Shown here: in pieces, positions 9,664 to 18,800 of the stretch
Numbering within the stretch: position 1 is the first letter of the stretch
How the letters are laid out: every line of letters starts with the position of its first letter
From: Devosia subaequoris
Lineage (GTDB): Bacteria; Pseudomonadota; Alphaproteobacteria; Rhizobiales; Devosiaceae
DNA: 64,000 nucleotides
Assembly: GCF_014197055.1 (NCBI RefSeq)
Contig: NZ_JACIEW010000007.1
Coordinates: 62,001 to 126,000 of the forward strand
Direction: 5' to 3'
Made by a program: the position numbers and the translations under genes
The notes under the pieces: model-generated
Seen by the model: the letters and a program-made list of their open reading frames with translations, nothing else
Databases searched by the model: none
Told to the model about the DNA's origin: nothing

Positions 9664-10080
9664 TCAGGCCGCCGCCTTCAGGCACACCGCGCATTTGCCG
9701 CGAATTTCCATGGTTGTCCGCTCAACCTTGAAGCCGGTCGCCCCGGCCCACGCGCTCAGTCGTTCTTCGGTCACCGCATCGGCGAATTCATCGACCTTGC
9801 CGCAACCCTCGCAAATGGCAAATGCGATCAGCCCCTTCCGATGGCAATGCGCGTCTGCGCAGGCCACGAAGGCGTTGAGGGATTCCAGCCGATGCGCCAG
9901 TCCGCGTTCCACCAGCTTGTCCAGCGCCCGATAGACCTGCAATGGCGCGCGCAGGCCTTCGCTGCGCAACAGATCGAGAATGTCATAGGCCGAGAGTGGC
10001 GCGGGGGCGTGGTTGAGCGTGCCCAGGACCAGCTCCTGGTTCCGGGTCAGGTCTGCGGGCATGACATGGTCATGTGCCAT
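9664..10080 (-). CDS. zur: Fur-family zinc uptake regulator Zur
   Basis: The product is a 138-residue Fur-family repressor with an N-terminal winged helix and a C-terminal metal-binding domain. Two CxxC pairs (C90/C93 and C130/C133) form the structural zinc site, and an HCH cluster sits at 78-80. Genomic linkage to znuCB makes it the zinc sensor Zur, not Fur. ATG 10080 is chosen because AGGAGA lies seven bases upstream; an upstream in-frame start at 10098 has no such site. It overlaps the end of znuB by 11 bases, so it is probably transcribed with znuCB and controls its own expression. Confidence 0.93.
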   Translation of the reverse strand: MAHDHVMPADLTRNQELVLGTLNHAPAPLSAYDILDLLRSEGLRAPLQVYRALDKLVERGLAHRLESLNAFVACADAHCHRKGLIAFAICEGCGKVDEFADAVTEERLSAWAGATGFKVERTTMEIRGKCAVCLKAAA

Positions 10081-10888
10081 AATGATCTCTCCTGCCAAAC
10101 AGCCGCGCCGTGGGCACCACCAGCGACAGTAAAAACAGCGCCAGCGCCATCACCACGATGGATGGTCCAGAAGCGGTATCCCAGGTCCGGGACCCGAACA
10201 AGCCGCCCACCACCGAAAGCCCGCCCAGTGCAGCTGCGACTACGGCCATCATTTCGGGGGTGGCACTCAGCCGGCGCGCTGTTGCGGCCGGAATGATCAA
10301 GAGTGACGTAATCAGCAGAACCCCCACCAGTTTCATGGCAATGGCAATGACACTGGCCATCAGTAGCATCAGGATGATGCGGCTGACTTCCGGGCGCAAC
10401 CCTTCGGCCTCGGCCAGCTCGGGGCTGACCGTTGCCGCCAGTAGCGGCCGCCAGTTCAGCACCAGAATAGCGAGAATGCCGGCACCCCCACCATAGATGA
10501 TCGCGATGTCTTCCACCGAGACGGCCAGGATGTCGCCGAACAAAAAGCCCATCAGGTCGATCCGCACCTGGGTCAGGAAGCCGACAATCACCAGTCCGAC
10601 AGCCAGGCTCGAATGGCTGAGAATCCCCAGAAGGGCATCGGTCGACAGCGTGTTCTGCTTCTGCAGCAGCAACAGTGCTCCCGCCACCAGCGCTGCCACG
10701 GCAAATACACCCAGCGTCACATTGACGGAAAGCAGGATCGACAAAGCGACGCCCAGCAGCGCCGAATGCGCCATGGTGTCGCCAAAGTAGGCCATGCGGC
10801 GCCACACCACGAAACAGCCAAGGGGCCCGGTTACCGCGGCCAGACCCACCCCGGCAATCAGGGCGCGGGAAAAGAAATCACCGAACAT
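10070..10888 (-). CDS. znuB: Zinc ABC transporter permease ZnuB
   Basis: ZnuB is the membrane subunit of the ZnuABC zinc importer. The 272-residue protein has about eight hydrophobic segments and the ABC-3 family signature near GDTMAHSALLGVALS and LVGVLLITSLLIIPAATA. ATG 10888 is used; it overlaps the end of znuC by 11 bases. The longer open frame reaching 11089 is only shadow inside znuC. The order znuC-znuB-zur reads toward lower coordinates. Confidence 0.94.
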   Translation of the reverse strand: MFGDFFSRALIAGVGLAAVTGPLGCFVVWRRMAYFGDTMAHSALLGVALSILLSVNVTLGVFAVAALVAGALLLLQKQNTLSTDALLGILSHSSLAVGLVIVGFLTQVRIDLMGFLFGDILAVSVEDIAIIYGGGAGILAILVLNWRPLLAATVSPELAEAEGLRPEVSRIILMLLMASVIAIAMKLVGVLLITSLLIIPAATARRLSATPEMMAVVAAALGGLSVVGGLFGSRTWDTASGPSIVVMALALFLLSLVVPTARLFGRRDHYGT

Positions 10889-11696
10889 GGTCGCGCTCCC
10901 CCCGCTCGTGCTGACGGCCGTGGGAATGCTCATGCTCCCCATGCGCGCCGACCACGCAACCGTCCTCGTGGTGCTCGTGGTCGTGATGATGTTCATAGAT
11001 CGCCAGTGCCGATCCGGCCCGGTCGCCGAACAGTCGCAGATATTCGGGACTGGCCTTGACCGCATTGGGCGTGCCTCGGCAGCAGACATGGCCGTTGAGG
11101 CAGATGACAGTGTCCGTTTCAGCCATCACCACGTGCAGGTCATGGCTGATCATCAGGATTCCGGCTTGTGTGGTGTCGCGGATCTGCCGGATCAGCTGAT
11201 AAAGCGCGACCTCGCCCGAAAAATCCACGCCCTGTACCGGCTCATCCAGCACCAGGAGGTCGGGCTTGCGGATCATCGCGCGGGCAAACAGCACCCGCTG
11301 AAACTCGCCGCCCGATAGTTCCTGCACAGCCGCTTTGAGCAGGCGTGCTGCCCCCACCGCCTCGAGGGCTTCCCTGATCTCGTCAAGTGAAAACCGTCCC
11401 GTTAATGTCATCAGCCGTTCAACGGTCAGTGGCAGCGTCCAGTCGATGGCCAGCTTCTGGGGCACATAGCCGATGGTCAGGCCCGGCTTGCGGGTCACCA
11501 TGCCCATGCTCGGTCGCAAAACGCCCGTCACCATCTTGGCCGTCGTCGATTTGCCCGATCCGTTCGGTCCGATCAGCGTGACGATCTCGCCCCGTGATAT
11601 CGTCAGGTCGACGCCTTCCACCAACACCCGTCCGCCACTCCGCACACCGGCGCTGGCAAGGGTGATCAGGGCTTCTCTCTGCCGATGGTCATGCAT
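10878..11696 (-). CDS. znuC: Zinc ABC transporter ATP-binding protein ZnuC
   Basis: ZnuC powers zinc import through ZnuB. Walker A (GPNGSGKST) is at residues 43-51, the signature LSGGE at 127-131 and Walker B LLVLDE at about 147-152, followed by the switch histidine in SHDLH. The protein is 272 residues. Its last ~35 residues (236-270) are unusually rich in His with Asp and Glu, a likely cytoplasmic zinc-binding tail. The gene heads the znuC-znuB-zur transcript and faces znuA across a region with two Zur-type palindromes. Confidence 0.95.
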   Translation of the reverse strand: MHDHRQREALITLASAGVRSGGRVLVEGVDLTISRGEIVTLIGPNGSGKSTTAKMVTGVLRPSMGMVTRKPGLTIGYVPQKLAIDWTLPLTVERLMTLTGRFSLDEIREALEAVGAARLLKAAVQELSGGEFQRVLFARAMIRKPDLLVLDEPVQGVDFSGEVALYQLIRQIRDTTQAGILMISHDLHVVMAETDTVICLNGHVCCRGTPNAVKASPEYLRLFGDRAGSALAIYEHHHDHEHHEDGCVVGAHGEHEHSHGRQHERGERDHVR

Positions 11697-11717
11697 GAAT
11701 TCAGGGTATCCTTCGCT

Positions 11718-11762
11718 CCTTCCCCTTCTTCAGGGGAAGGTCCGGTGGGGGTCGCTGGTCCA
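11718..11762. repeat. Intergenic palindromic repeat (CTTCCCC...GGGGAAG type)
   Basis: Bases 11718-11726 and 11732-11740 form a perfect 9-bp inverted repeat with a 5-base loop, followed by a TCCGGTGGGGGT tail. Both the hairpin and the tail match the layout of the element inside cobN (16530-16562), where a CCTCCCCCT stem is followed by CCGGGAGGGGGT. It lies between the znuC start and the Zur sites. I take it as a dispersed intergenic palindrome. Confidence 0.6.
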
Positions 11763-11814
11763 CTTCGCGTGCTCGATGAAAAGCCCAGCAACCCGTCTTG
11801 ACGCCAATCAATAC

Positions 11815-11827
11815 GTTATAGCATAAC
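11815..11827. promoter_or_regulatory. Candidate Zur operator 1
   Basis: GTTATAGCATAAC is a perfect 5-bp dyad (GTTAT...ATAAC) around a 3-base centre. It matches the AT-rich GTTATA-type core of alphaproteobacterial Zur boxes. It lies between divergent znuC and znuA, about 65 bases upstream of the znuA start. With a zur gene in the same locus, zinc-dependent repression in both directions is the simplest reading. Confidence 0.75.
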
Positions 11828-11839
11828 ACTGCTGCAAGC

Positions 11840-11852
11840 GTAATAACATAAC
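11840..11852. promoter_or_regulatory. Candidate Zur operator 2
   Basis: GTAATAACATAAC repeats the first box with one mismatch in the left arm (GTAAT versus GTTAT). Its centre is 25 bases from that of the first box. It ends 39 bases before the znuA start codon, a position where a bound repressor would block the promoter. Two boxes could serve the two divergent promoters or bind cooperatively. Confidence 0.65.
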
Positions 11853-11891
11853 ACTTCGCTCTCGACCCATTCGTTGCCAAGAGGCCAGATC

Positions 11892-12929
11892 ATGACAAAA
11901 TTCACCCTCCCTCTCGCCGCCTTCGCAACCCTGATGCTCACCGGCACAGCGCTGGCAGCGCCCAGTGTCGTGGCGTCCACCAAGCCCGTCCACTCGCTCG
12001 TCTCCGCCGTCATGGGTAACACCGGCACCCCGGCGCTCATTGTCAAAGGCTCTGCCTCGCCGCATACCTATTCGCTGCGCCCCTCCGATGCGGCGGCCCT
12101 TGAGGCAGCTGATATCGTGTTCTGGACCGGCCATGGCATGGAGCTTTTCCTGGCCGACGCTCTCGAAACCTTGTCCACCAATGCCCAGGTGGTCGAACTG
12201 GCCGAAGCCCCCGGCATCGAATTGCTGCTTGTCCGCGAGGGTGGGGCTTTCGAAGCCCATATGCATGACGGGGAAGACCACGAACACGACCATGAGGAAG
12301 AGGGCCATGAGGAGGAACATGGCCATGACAACCACGACCATGACGACCACGGTCATGGCCATGACGATCAGAGCGGCGGCGCGCACGATCACGAAGGGCA
12401 CGACCATGCTCATGGCGAAGGCGATATGCACTTCTGGCTCGACCCCGAAAACGCTAAGCTGATGGTCGCCCATATTGCCCAGACGCTGTCCGCCGCCGAT
12501 CCCGACAATGGCGCCGCCTACGCCGCCAATGCCGAGGCCGAAACGGCCCGGCTCGACGGCCTCTCAGCCGAACTGACGGCCACTCTTGGGCCCGTGGCCG
12601 AAAAACCCTTCATCGTGTTCCACGACGCCTACCAGTATTTCGAGAACCGCTTCGACTTGACGGTTGCCGGCACCGTCACCGTCTCGCCCGAAGCCATGCC
12701 CGGCGCCGCCCGCATCGACCAATTGCGGGCCAAGGTGGGAGAGCTGGGCGCCACCTGCGTTTTCGCCGAGCCCAATTTCGAGCCGGCCATCGTCCGTACC
12801 ATCGTCGAAGGCACCGAGGCCAAAGCTGGCACTCTCGACCCTGAGGGCAGTGCGCTGACCGAAGGCCCGGACCTCTATCCCGAGCTCCTGCGCGGCCTGG
12901 CCAATGGGCTGGTCGACTGCCTGAGCTGA
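11892..12929 (+). CDS. znuA: Periplasmic zinc-binding protein ZnuA
   Basis: ZnuA captures zinc in the periplasm for ZnuBC. ATG 11892 gives a 345-residue protein with a signal peptide ending around TALA at residues 19-22. A TTG at 11874 would only add six residues. Likely zinc ligands are His58 (SASPHTY), the His of GDMHFWLDP near 180 and the His of VFHDAYQYF. Residues ~123-178 are a charged loop very rich in His, Asp and Glu, typical of zinc-specific ZnuA. It is divergent from znuC behind two Zur-type boxes. Confidence 0.95.
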   Translation: MTKFTLPLAAFATLMLTGTALAAPSVVASTKPVHSLVSAVMGNTGTPALIVKGSASPHTYSLRPSDAAALEAADIVFWTGHGMELFLADALETLSTNAQVVELAEAPGIELLLVREGGAFEAHMHDGEDHEHDHEEEGHEEEHGHDNHDHDDHGHGHDDQSGGAHDHEGHDHAHGEGDMHFWLDPENAKLMVAHIAQTLSAADPDNGAAYAANAEAETARLDGLSAELTATLGPVAEKPFIVFHDAYQYFENRFDLTVAGTVTVSPEAMPGAARIDQLRAKVGELGATCVFAEPNFEPAIVRTIVEGTEAKAGTLDPEGSALTEGPDLYPELLRGLANGLVDCLS

Positions 12930-13083
12930 AGCGCAAGCTGATGCCAGGCTTGGTTCAGGTCTAGAGTAGCATGATGTCCCCGTGAAATCTCGGGGGCGAC
13001 AGGCCGACCGGCCGCGCCGGCGTCGAGCACTCGTGCCGATTACCAAAGGGCCTGCTCCGATGCACCGGGACAGGCAGGCGCAA

Positions 13084-13338
13084 TCAGCGCAAGTGTTTGG
13101 TCACCTGCTCGAGCGAGAAGATCTCGTCGCTGACATCATCGATCTTTTTCCTCACCAGCGCCTGCGCGTCGTAGAGACCGCGATTGTAGAAATAGGCGCC
13201 CATCTTCTCGGCGAAAAATCCCATTAGCAGTTCCGCCGGAATGGCGCCGATCGATTGGTCCAGCTCTTCGCGGAAATAGTCCTGGATCTCCCCGACAATG
13301 GCCCGGGTTTCCTCGCGGCTGAACGTAATCGGTTTCAT
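13084..13338 (-). CDS. DUF2164 family protein
   Basis: The 84-residue cytoplasmic protein begins MKPITFSREE and contains QDYFREELDQSIGAIPAELLMGFFAEKMGAYFYNRG split over its first two thirds, matching the DUF2164 family as I know it. The family has no established function. The gene stands alone on the minus strand between znuA and the cobalamin riboswitch, and nothing in the context assigns it to either module. Confidence 0.8.
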   Translation of the reverse strand: MKPITFSREETRAIVGEIQDYFREELDQSIGAIPAELLMGFFAEKMGAYFYNRGLYDAQALVRKKIDDVSDEIFSLEQVTKHLR

Positions 13339-13655
13339 GGCATTGCTCCTTGCTTCAGGAGCCGTTCATAGAGCGAGTCGCTTCTTGTTGTGGATGTCGG
13401 CTTGCGCCAGTCTGGCGCCAATGGAGGAGACCACACCGTCACCCTGCGCCCTGCCTCTTGCTCCTGATGCTGCTCGCCGGCCCGGTTGTTGCTGCCGAGA
13501 TTGCCTGCGAAGGCGATCGCCCGGTGCAATCCAACAGTCCTTTGCTTGATAAGGTCAACGCACGAGTGGATCTGATTTGTCAGCTACCCCCATCCCAACT
13601 ATCGCGAGTAAGCTCGGCATTGACCGGCGGCCCGGCTGCGCCTAACACTGCCATC
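13339..13655. other. Non-coding stretch before the cobalamin riboswitch
   Basis: This region of about 317 bases holds the presumed promoter of the riboswitch-led operon and, on the other strand, that of the DUF2164 gene. An open frame crosses it on the plus strand and runs on into the riboswitch; its product lacks family features and I do not call it. No promoter element could be assigned with confidence. Confidence 0.4.
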
Positions 13656-13848
13656 AGGTTGGTTCCCCGCGCGCAAGTGCGCAACGGGATCAAAAGGGAA
13701 CACGGTGCGGCGTACCCATCAGGGACCAAATCCGTGGCTGCCCCCGCAACTGTAAGCGGCGAGTGCCCGCCAAAAGCCACTGATCTTCTTTGGGAGATTG
13801 GGAAGGTGGTGCGGCACACTGACCCGTGAGCCAGGAGACCTGCCAGCC
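13656..13848 (+). ncRNA. Cobalamin riboswitch (B12 element)
   Basis: The conserved cobalamin-riboswitch landmarks occur in order: the GGTTCC...GGGAAC opening segments, GCTGCCCCCGCAACTGTAAG, CCACTG, TTGGGAAGG, GACCCGTGAGCC and the B12 box AGCCAGGAGACCTGCC at 13829-13844. It should bind adenosylcobalamin and switch off the downstream operon. The next gene is a CbiM-like cobalt permease starting at 14011, followed by cobW, cobN and cobO. I could not resolve whether the switch acts on transcription or translation. Confidence 0.95.
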
Positions 13849-14010
13849 TCTGATCGAATACTCGACTGTCGGTGGGACAGATGGAGGCCAAGATGTTCAA
13901 GCCGTCCGGCTAGCCCTGGATCGGGACCCGGTGTCCCACGCGCCATGCTGCGAGAGCATCATCGCGCGCTGTTGCCACATCCTTGTCATTCTCATTCTGG
14001 ACTCCTGATC

Positions 14011-14682
14011 ATGCATATCGAACCCGAGCTCGTATCCCCCGAAAAAATGCTGTTGGCCTATGGCACGGCTGCCGCTGCCGGTGCCATGACGGTCAAATTC
14101 GCGGTGGACGCCATCGCCGAACGCGGCGTTGCTTCCCTGGCGGCGCGAACCGTGCTGGTCTCAGCCGCCGTCTTCACGTTCTTTGAGATTTTTCCGCACT
14201 TCCCCGTAGGCATCAGCGAGGTACATTTCATCCTCGGCTCGACCCTGCTGCTGGTCTTTGGCGCGGCACCTGCCGCCATCGGCCTGGCGATTGGGCTGCT
14301 GCTTCAGGGACTGTTCTTTGCGCCATTTGACCTGCCGCAATATTTCGCCAACGTGACGACGCTGGTGGCGCCTTTGGTGGCCATCAAGTTCCTGGCCGAT
14401 CGGATCATTGCGCCGAATACCCCCTATGTGGATTTGCGCTACGGTCAGGCGCTGGCCTTGTCCGCCGTCTATCAGGGCGGCGTCGTGGTCTGGGTCGGCT
14501 TCTGGGCGCTCTACGGCCAGGGTTTTGGCGCAGAAAACCTCACCTCCATCGCGAGCTTCGGTGGCGCCTACATGCTGGTTGTCCTGCTTGAGCCTCTGGC
14601 CGATCTGGCGGTTCTGGCTGGTGCCAAGCTGGTACGGGGACTGGCAAAGACCGGTCTCGTAACGCCGCGCCTCTACGCCTGA
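14011..14682 (+). CDS. CbiM-like cobalt/metal transport membrane protein
   Basis: The 223-residue protein is mostly hydrophobic, with about six membrane segments, and resembles the CbiM permease group of cobalt transporters. ATG 14011 gives an N-terminal Met-His-Ile, the metal-coordinating start known from CbiM and NikM, which argues against the upstream in-frame ATG at 13945. A cobalamin riboswitch precedes it, so cobalt supply for B12 is the natural role. No CbiN, CbiQ or CbiO partner genes lie nearby, so it would act alone or with distant subunits. A hairpin at 14700-14731 follows it. Confidence 0.8.
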   Translation: MHIEPELVSPEKMLLAYGTAAAAGAMTVKFAVDAIAERGVASLAARTVLVSAAVFTFFEIFPHFPVGISEVHFILGSTLLLVFGAAPAAIGLAIGLLLQGLFFAPFDLPQYFANVTTLVAPLVAIKFLADRIIAPNTPYVDLRYGQALALSAVYQGGVVVWVGFWALYGQGFGAENLTSIASFGGAYMLVVLLEPLADLAVLAGAKLVRGLAKTGLVTPRLYA

Positions 14683-14699
14683 GTTTCGTTTCAATTCCA

Positions 14700-14731
14700 A
14701 AGACGCGCGTCCCCCGCAGGAGGCGCGTCTT
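14700..14731 (+). terminator. Hairpin between the CbiM-like gene and cobW
   Basis: A perfect 9-bp stem (AAGACGCGC with GCGCGTCTT) encloses a 14-base loop and is followed by CTTTAT. The uridine tract is weak, so this may be a leaky terminator or processing site that lowers cobW-cobN transcription relative to the permease gene. Confidence 0.5.
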
Positions 14732-14752
14732 CTTTATGCAGGCGAACCTGAT

Positions 14753-15802
14753 ATGACCACCAAGATTCCGACCACTGTCATCACCGGCTTTCTCGGCGCC
14801 GGAAAAACCACCCTTGTGCGCCACATGCTGGCGCACGCGCCCAAGGGCAAGCGCATTGCCCTCATCATCAACGAATTTGGTGATCTGGGCGTGGACAAGG
14901 ATATTCTCGCCGGCTGTGGCGATGAAACCTGCCGCGAGGAGGACATGGTCGAACTCTCCAACGGCTGCATCTGTTGCACCGTGGCCGATGAGTTCATTCC
15001 CACCATGCAGGCCTTGCTGGCCCGCGAGGAGAAATTCGATCACATCGTCATCGAAACTTCGGGTCTCGCGCTGCCCCAACCGCTCATCCGCGCGTTCAAC
15101 TGGCCCGAAATCAAGGCCCAGGTCACCATCGACGGCGTCGTCACCGTCGCCGACGCGGCCGCCCTCGCCGAAGGCCGCTTTGCCAGCGACGAAGCCGCCG
15201 TAGATGCCCAGCGCCGGCAGGACGAAATGCTCGACCACGAGACCCCTCTCGGGGAATTGTTCGAGGACCAGCTTTCCGCCGCCGACATGATCGTCATCAA
15301 CAAGACCGACCTGGTCGATCCAGCCATGCTCGATGTGGTGGAAGCCAATATTCGGGCCGAACTCAGGCCCGGCGTTGGTGTCATCCGGGCCGCCAATGGC
15401 CATGTCGATATCACGGCGCTACTCGGCATGGGCATGGGCTCCGAAGACGATATTGCCAACCGCCCCAGCCACCACGAGCTGGAACATGGCGGGGAAACCC
15501 ATGAGCACGACGATTTCGATAGCTTCTCCCTGACTTTGAACTCTATTCAAGGCAAGGATCACCTGCTTACGACCATTGAAGCGACCATCAAGGCACATGA
15601 CGTTCTCAGGCTCAAGGGCTTCGCTGCCGTCCCCGGAGCTGCCGCCCGCCTCGCCATCCAGGCCGTGGGCCCCCGTGTCACCGCCTATTTCGACCGGCCC
15701 TGGAAACCCGGCGAGGCCAAGGTGACCTCGCTCGTCGTCATCGGCGAACAGCCGCTCGACCGCGCCGCGATTACCCAAAGCCTGGAGCAGGCGGCGGCCT
15801 GA
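14753..15802 (+). CDS. cobW: CobW-type GTPase metallochaperone
   Basis: CobW belongs to the COG0523 G3E GTPases and is thought to deliver cobalt to the CobNST chelatase. The 349-residue protein has Walker A GFLGAGKTT at residues 12-20, the metal-binding GCICC motif at 71-75 and the base-recognition NKTD. A His/Asp-rich stretch (HHELEHGG...HEHDDFD) links the GTPase and C-terminal CobW_C domains. It lies three bases upstream of cobN and downstream of a cobalamin riboswitch, which makes cobalt the likely metal. Confidence 0.95.
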   Translation: MTTKIPTTVITGFLGAGKTTLVRHMLAHAPKGKRIALIINEFGDLGVDKDILAGCGDETCREEDMVELSNGCICCTVADEFIPTMQALLAREEKFDHIVIETSGLALPQPLIRAFNWPEIKAQVTIDGVVTVADAAALAEGRFASDEAAVDAQRRQDEMLDHETPLGELFEDQLSAADMIVINKTDLVDPAMLDVVEANIRAELRPGVGVIRAANGHVDITALLGMGMGSEDDIANRPSHHELEHGGETHEHDDFDSFSLTLNSIQGKDHLLTTIEATIKAHDVLRLKGFAAVPGAAARLAIQAVGPRVTAYFDRPWKPGEAKVTSLVVIGEQPLDRAAITQSLEQAAA

Positions 15803-15805
15803 TCC

Positions 15806-18800
15806 ATGCACCTTCTCTCCGCCCAGGCCGGCGCGATCCAGCAGGAGGGCGAGGCCATCGACCTCGCCCAGTCCCCCGGGGACTACGTCTTCGCATCTTC
15901 GGCAGACAGCGAACTGACCATGCTGGCGGGCGCCGCAGACCGGGCAGGGGAGACCGGACTACGCCTCGCCAATACGCTGCGCCTCTCCAACAATTTGTCC
16001 GTCGATATGTGGCTGGAGCAAACCGTCGCTCATGCCAGGCTGGTCGTGCTCCGCCTCATCGGCGGCGCGGCCTATTTTCAGTACGGCGTGGACGAACTGA
16101 CCGCCCTTTGCGCCAATCGCAACATACCCCTCGTCCTCCTCCCTGGCGACGCCAATCCCGATCTGCTCCTTCGCGACCGCTCCACCATCCACCCCGACGA
16201 CTGGACGAGCCTGCACCACCTCTTTATCGCCGGCGGCCCCGACAATGCCGACGCGATCCTGGAGGCCTTCAGAACGCTGGCAGCGGCTTCACCTCTCTCA
16301 CTGGGGGCGAGGTCGGCGGCATCGCCGCCGGGTGAGGGGCTTTCGAGCGTCCTGCAGGGCAAATCGCTCCGGTGGAGCGATTTGAGAGAGAAAGGCCAGG
16401 AGAGCTATGCTCGACTGGACAGAGGAAGCGCCCCGCACCCGTTCCCCCGCTTCGGCCTTTGGCACCCAAAAACCGGCATGACCGATGAAGCGGGTCTTCG
16501 CGCCACCCAGGAACGGCCACCGGCCGACTCCTCCCCCTATCAGGGGGAGGCCGGGAGGGGGTACTTCGATGCAACGCCTCACATCCCGATCCTCTTCTAC
16601 CGTGCCGCCCTCGAAGGCGCCGGCACAGCAACGCTCGAAGCCCTTATTGCTGAACTGGAAACACGCGGGCTGGCCCCGGTTCCCATTGTCGTTTCCTCGC
16701 TCAAGGAGGCAACCTGCATAGCCTTCGTTCAGCAGGTCTTCGCCACCTTCCCACCGGCCGCAATTTTCAACCTCACCGCCTTTGCCCTCGGTGTCGCCGA
16801 TCTCGATGAGGCATCGAACCCCTTCACCGGCACCGATGCCCCGGTGATCCAGCTCATCCAGTCCGGCCGTTCCGAGAGTCAATGGGCCGCCGACCCGCAG
16901 GGCCTCTCGTCGAAAGACATGGCGATGTATCTCGTTATGCCCGAAGTCGATGGCCGCATTGGCGGTCTTCTGGTGGGCCACAAGGCCGACGCCGTCTGGC
17001 ACGAGCGAACCCAGTGCCCGCTTTCCGCCTATGCCCCCGACCATGGTGGCATCAGCCGCGCCGTCGATCTCGCGTTTAACTGGGCTCGCCTCCGCGCCGC
17101 CTCCCGCGCCGAACGCAAGGTCGCTTTTGTCCTCGCCAATTATCCTATCCGCGATGGTCGCCTCGCCAATGGCGTCGGCTTTGACGCCCCCGAGTCTACC
17201 ACGCGCATGCTGATGGCAATGGACAAGGCGGGGTACGATCTCGCCACGGCCACAGGCGTGGCGGCCTACCCAAAGTCCTCCTCCGATCTCATCGCCTGCC
17301 TGCAAGCGGGCCCCACGAACGCCAGTCCCCAACGCGGCCATTCCGACGCGGTCCTGCCGGTCAGCCGCTACATGGAACTCTTCACCGCGCTACCGGTCGA
17401 AATTCAGGAAGCGGTCACCGCCCGCTGGGGCGACCCGACGACTGATCCCTTTATCCGGAACAACGCCTTTCACCTGCCAGCCCATCGTTTCGGCAATGTG
17501 ACTCTCATGCTCCAGCCCGCTCGCGGCTATCATCTGGATGAAACCGAAAGCTATCACGATCCGGCCCTGGTGCCGCCGCACGCCTACATCGCCGGCTATC
17601 TTTGGCTGAGGCATGAGTTTGGCGCCCATGCCCTGATCCACAATGGCAAGCATGGCACGCTCGAATGGCTACCCGGTAAGTCGGCGGCGCTCGATGCTGA
17701 TTGCTATCCCGACGCCCTCTGGGGCCAACTGCCCCATTTCTACCCATTCATCGTCAACGACCCGGGCGAGGGGACCCAGGCCAAGCGCCGCACTGGGGCT
17801 GTCATTATCGATCATCTGGTGCCCCCGCTCACTCGTGCCGAGACCTATGGCCCGCTCAAGGATCTCGAAGCTCTGCTCGATGAATACTATGCAGCCTCGG
17901 GCATGGATCGGCGCCGCCTCAACGATCTCAAGCGCCGTATTCTTGATTTCACCCGCGACAGCCGGCTCGACCAGGACATCAGCCTGCCCGAAGGCGAGAC
18001 CGAAGCTCTGATCAAGATCGACAACTTCCTTTGTGACTTAAAGGAAGCACAGATTCGCGACGGCTTGCATGTGTTCGGGGCCTCGCCCGCGGGAGGGTTC
18101 GCGCGAGACCTCGCCGTCGCATTGGCCAGAGTACCCCGGGGAGAAGCGCCCGGGGATAATTCCCTCATTCGCGCCCTCGCCGATGATTTGAAGCTCGGTT
18201 TCGACCCGCTCACCGCCAAGCTGGGCGATCCCTGGACCGGGCCTTCACTGGACGCCCCGACTTCCATGCAGGGAAGGGTGCGTCGGGTTGGCGACATGGT
18301 CGAGCAACTCGAACTGATCGCCGCCGACCTCGTCGCCGGCACGCGCAAGTGCCCGCCCGATTGGCTCGCCACCCGCGCTGTTCTCGACACTGTCGAAACC
18401 ATTATCAAGCCCCGCCTCGCCGCCTCGGGACCTGCAGAAATGCAGGCTTTTCTCGAGGCGCTCGACGGCAGGTTCATCGCCCCCGGCCCCTCCGGCGCCC
18501 CCTCACGCGGCCGCCTTGATGTCCTGCCCACGGGCCGCAATTTCTACTCGGTTGATGCCCGTGCTGTCCCCACTCCCAGTGCCTGGGAACTCGGCAGAAA
18601 ATCGGCAGAGAGTCTGGTCCTGCGCCATCTGCAGGACCATGGCCACCACCTCGCAGCCGTAGCCCTCTCGGTCTGGGGCACGGCCAATATGCGCACCGGC
18701 GGGGACGATATCGCCCAGGCGCTTGCCCTGATTGGCGCGCGCCCCACTTGGGACCCGGGCTCGCTGCGCGTCTCGGGCTATGAAATCATCCCGCTGGCCA

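Noticed and set aside
13350..13829. Plus-strand open frame with a signal-like segment before the riboswitch
   Set aside because: It runs through the highly conserved riboswitch core and lacks a recognisable family; the RNA element explains the conservation.
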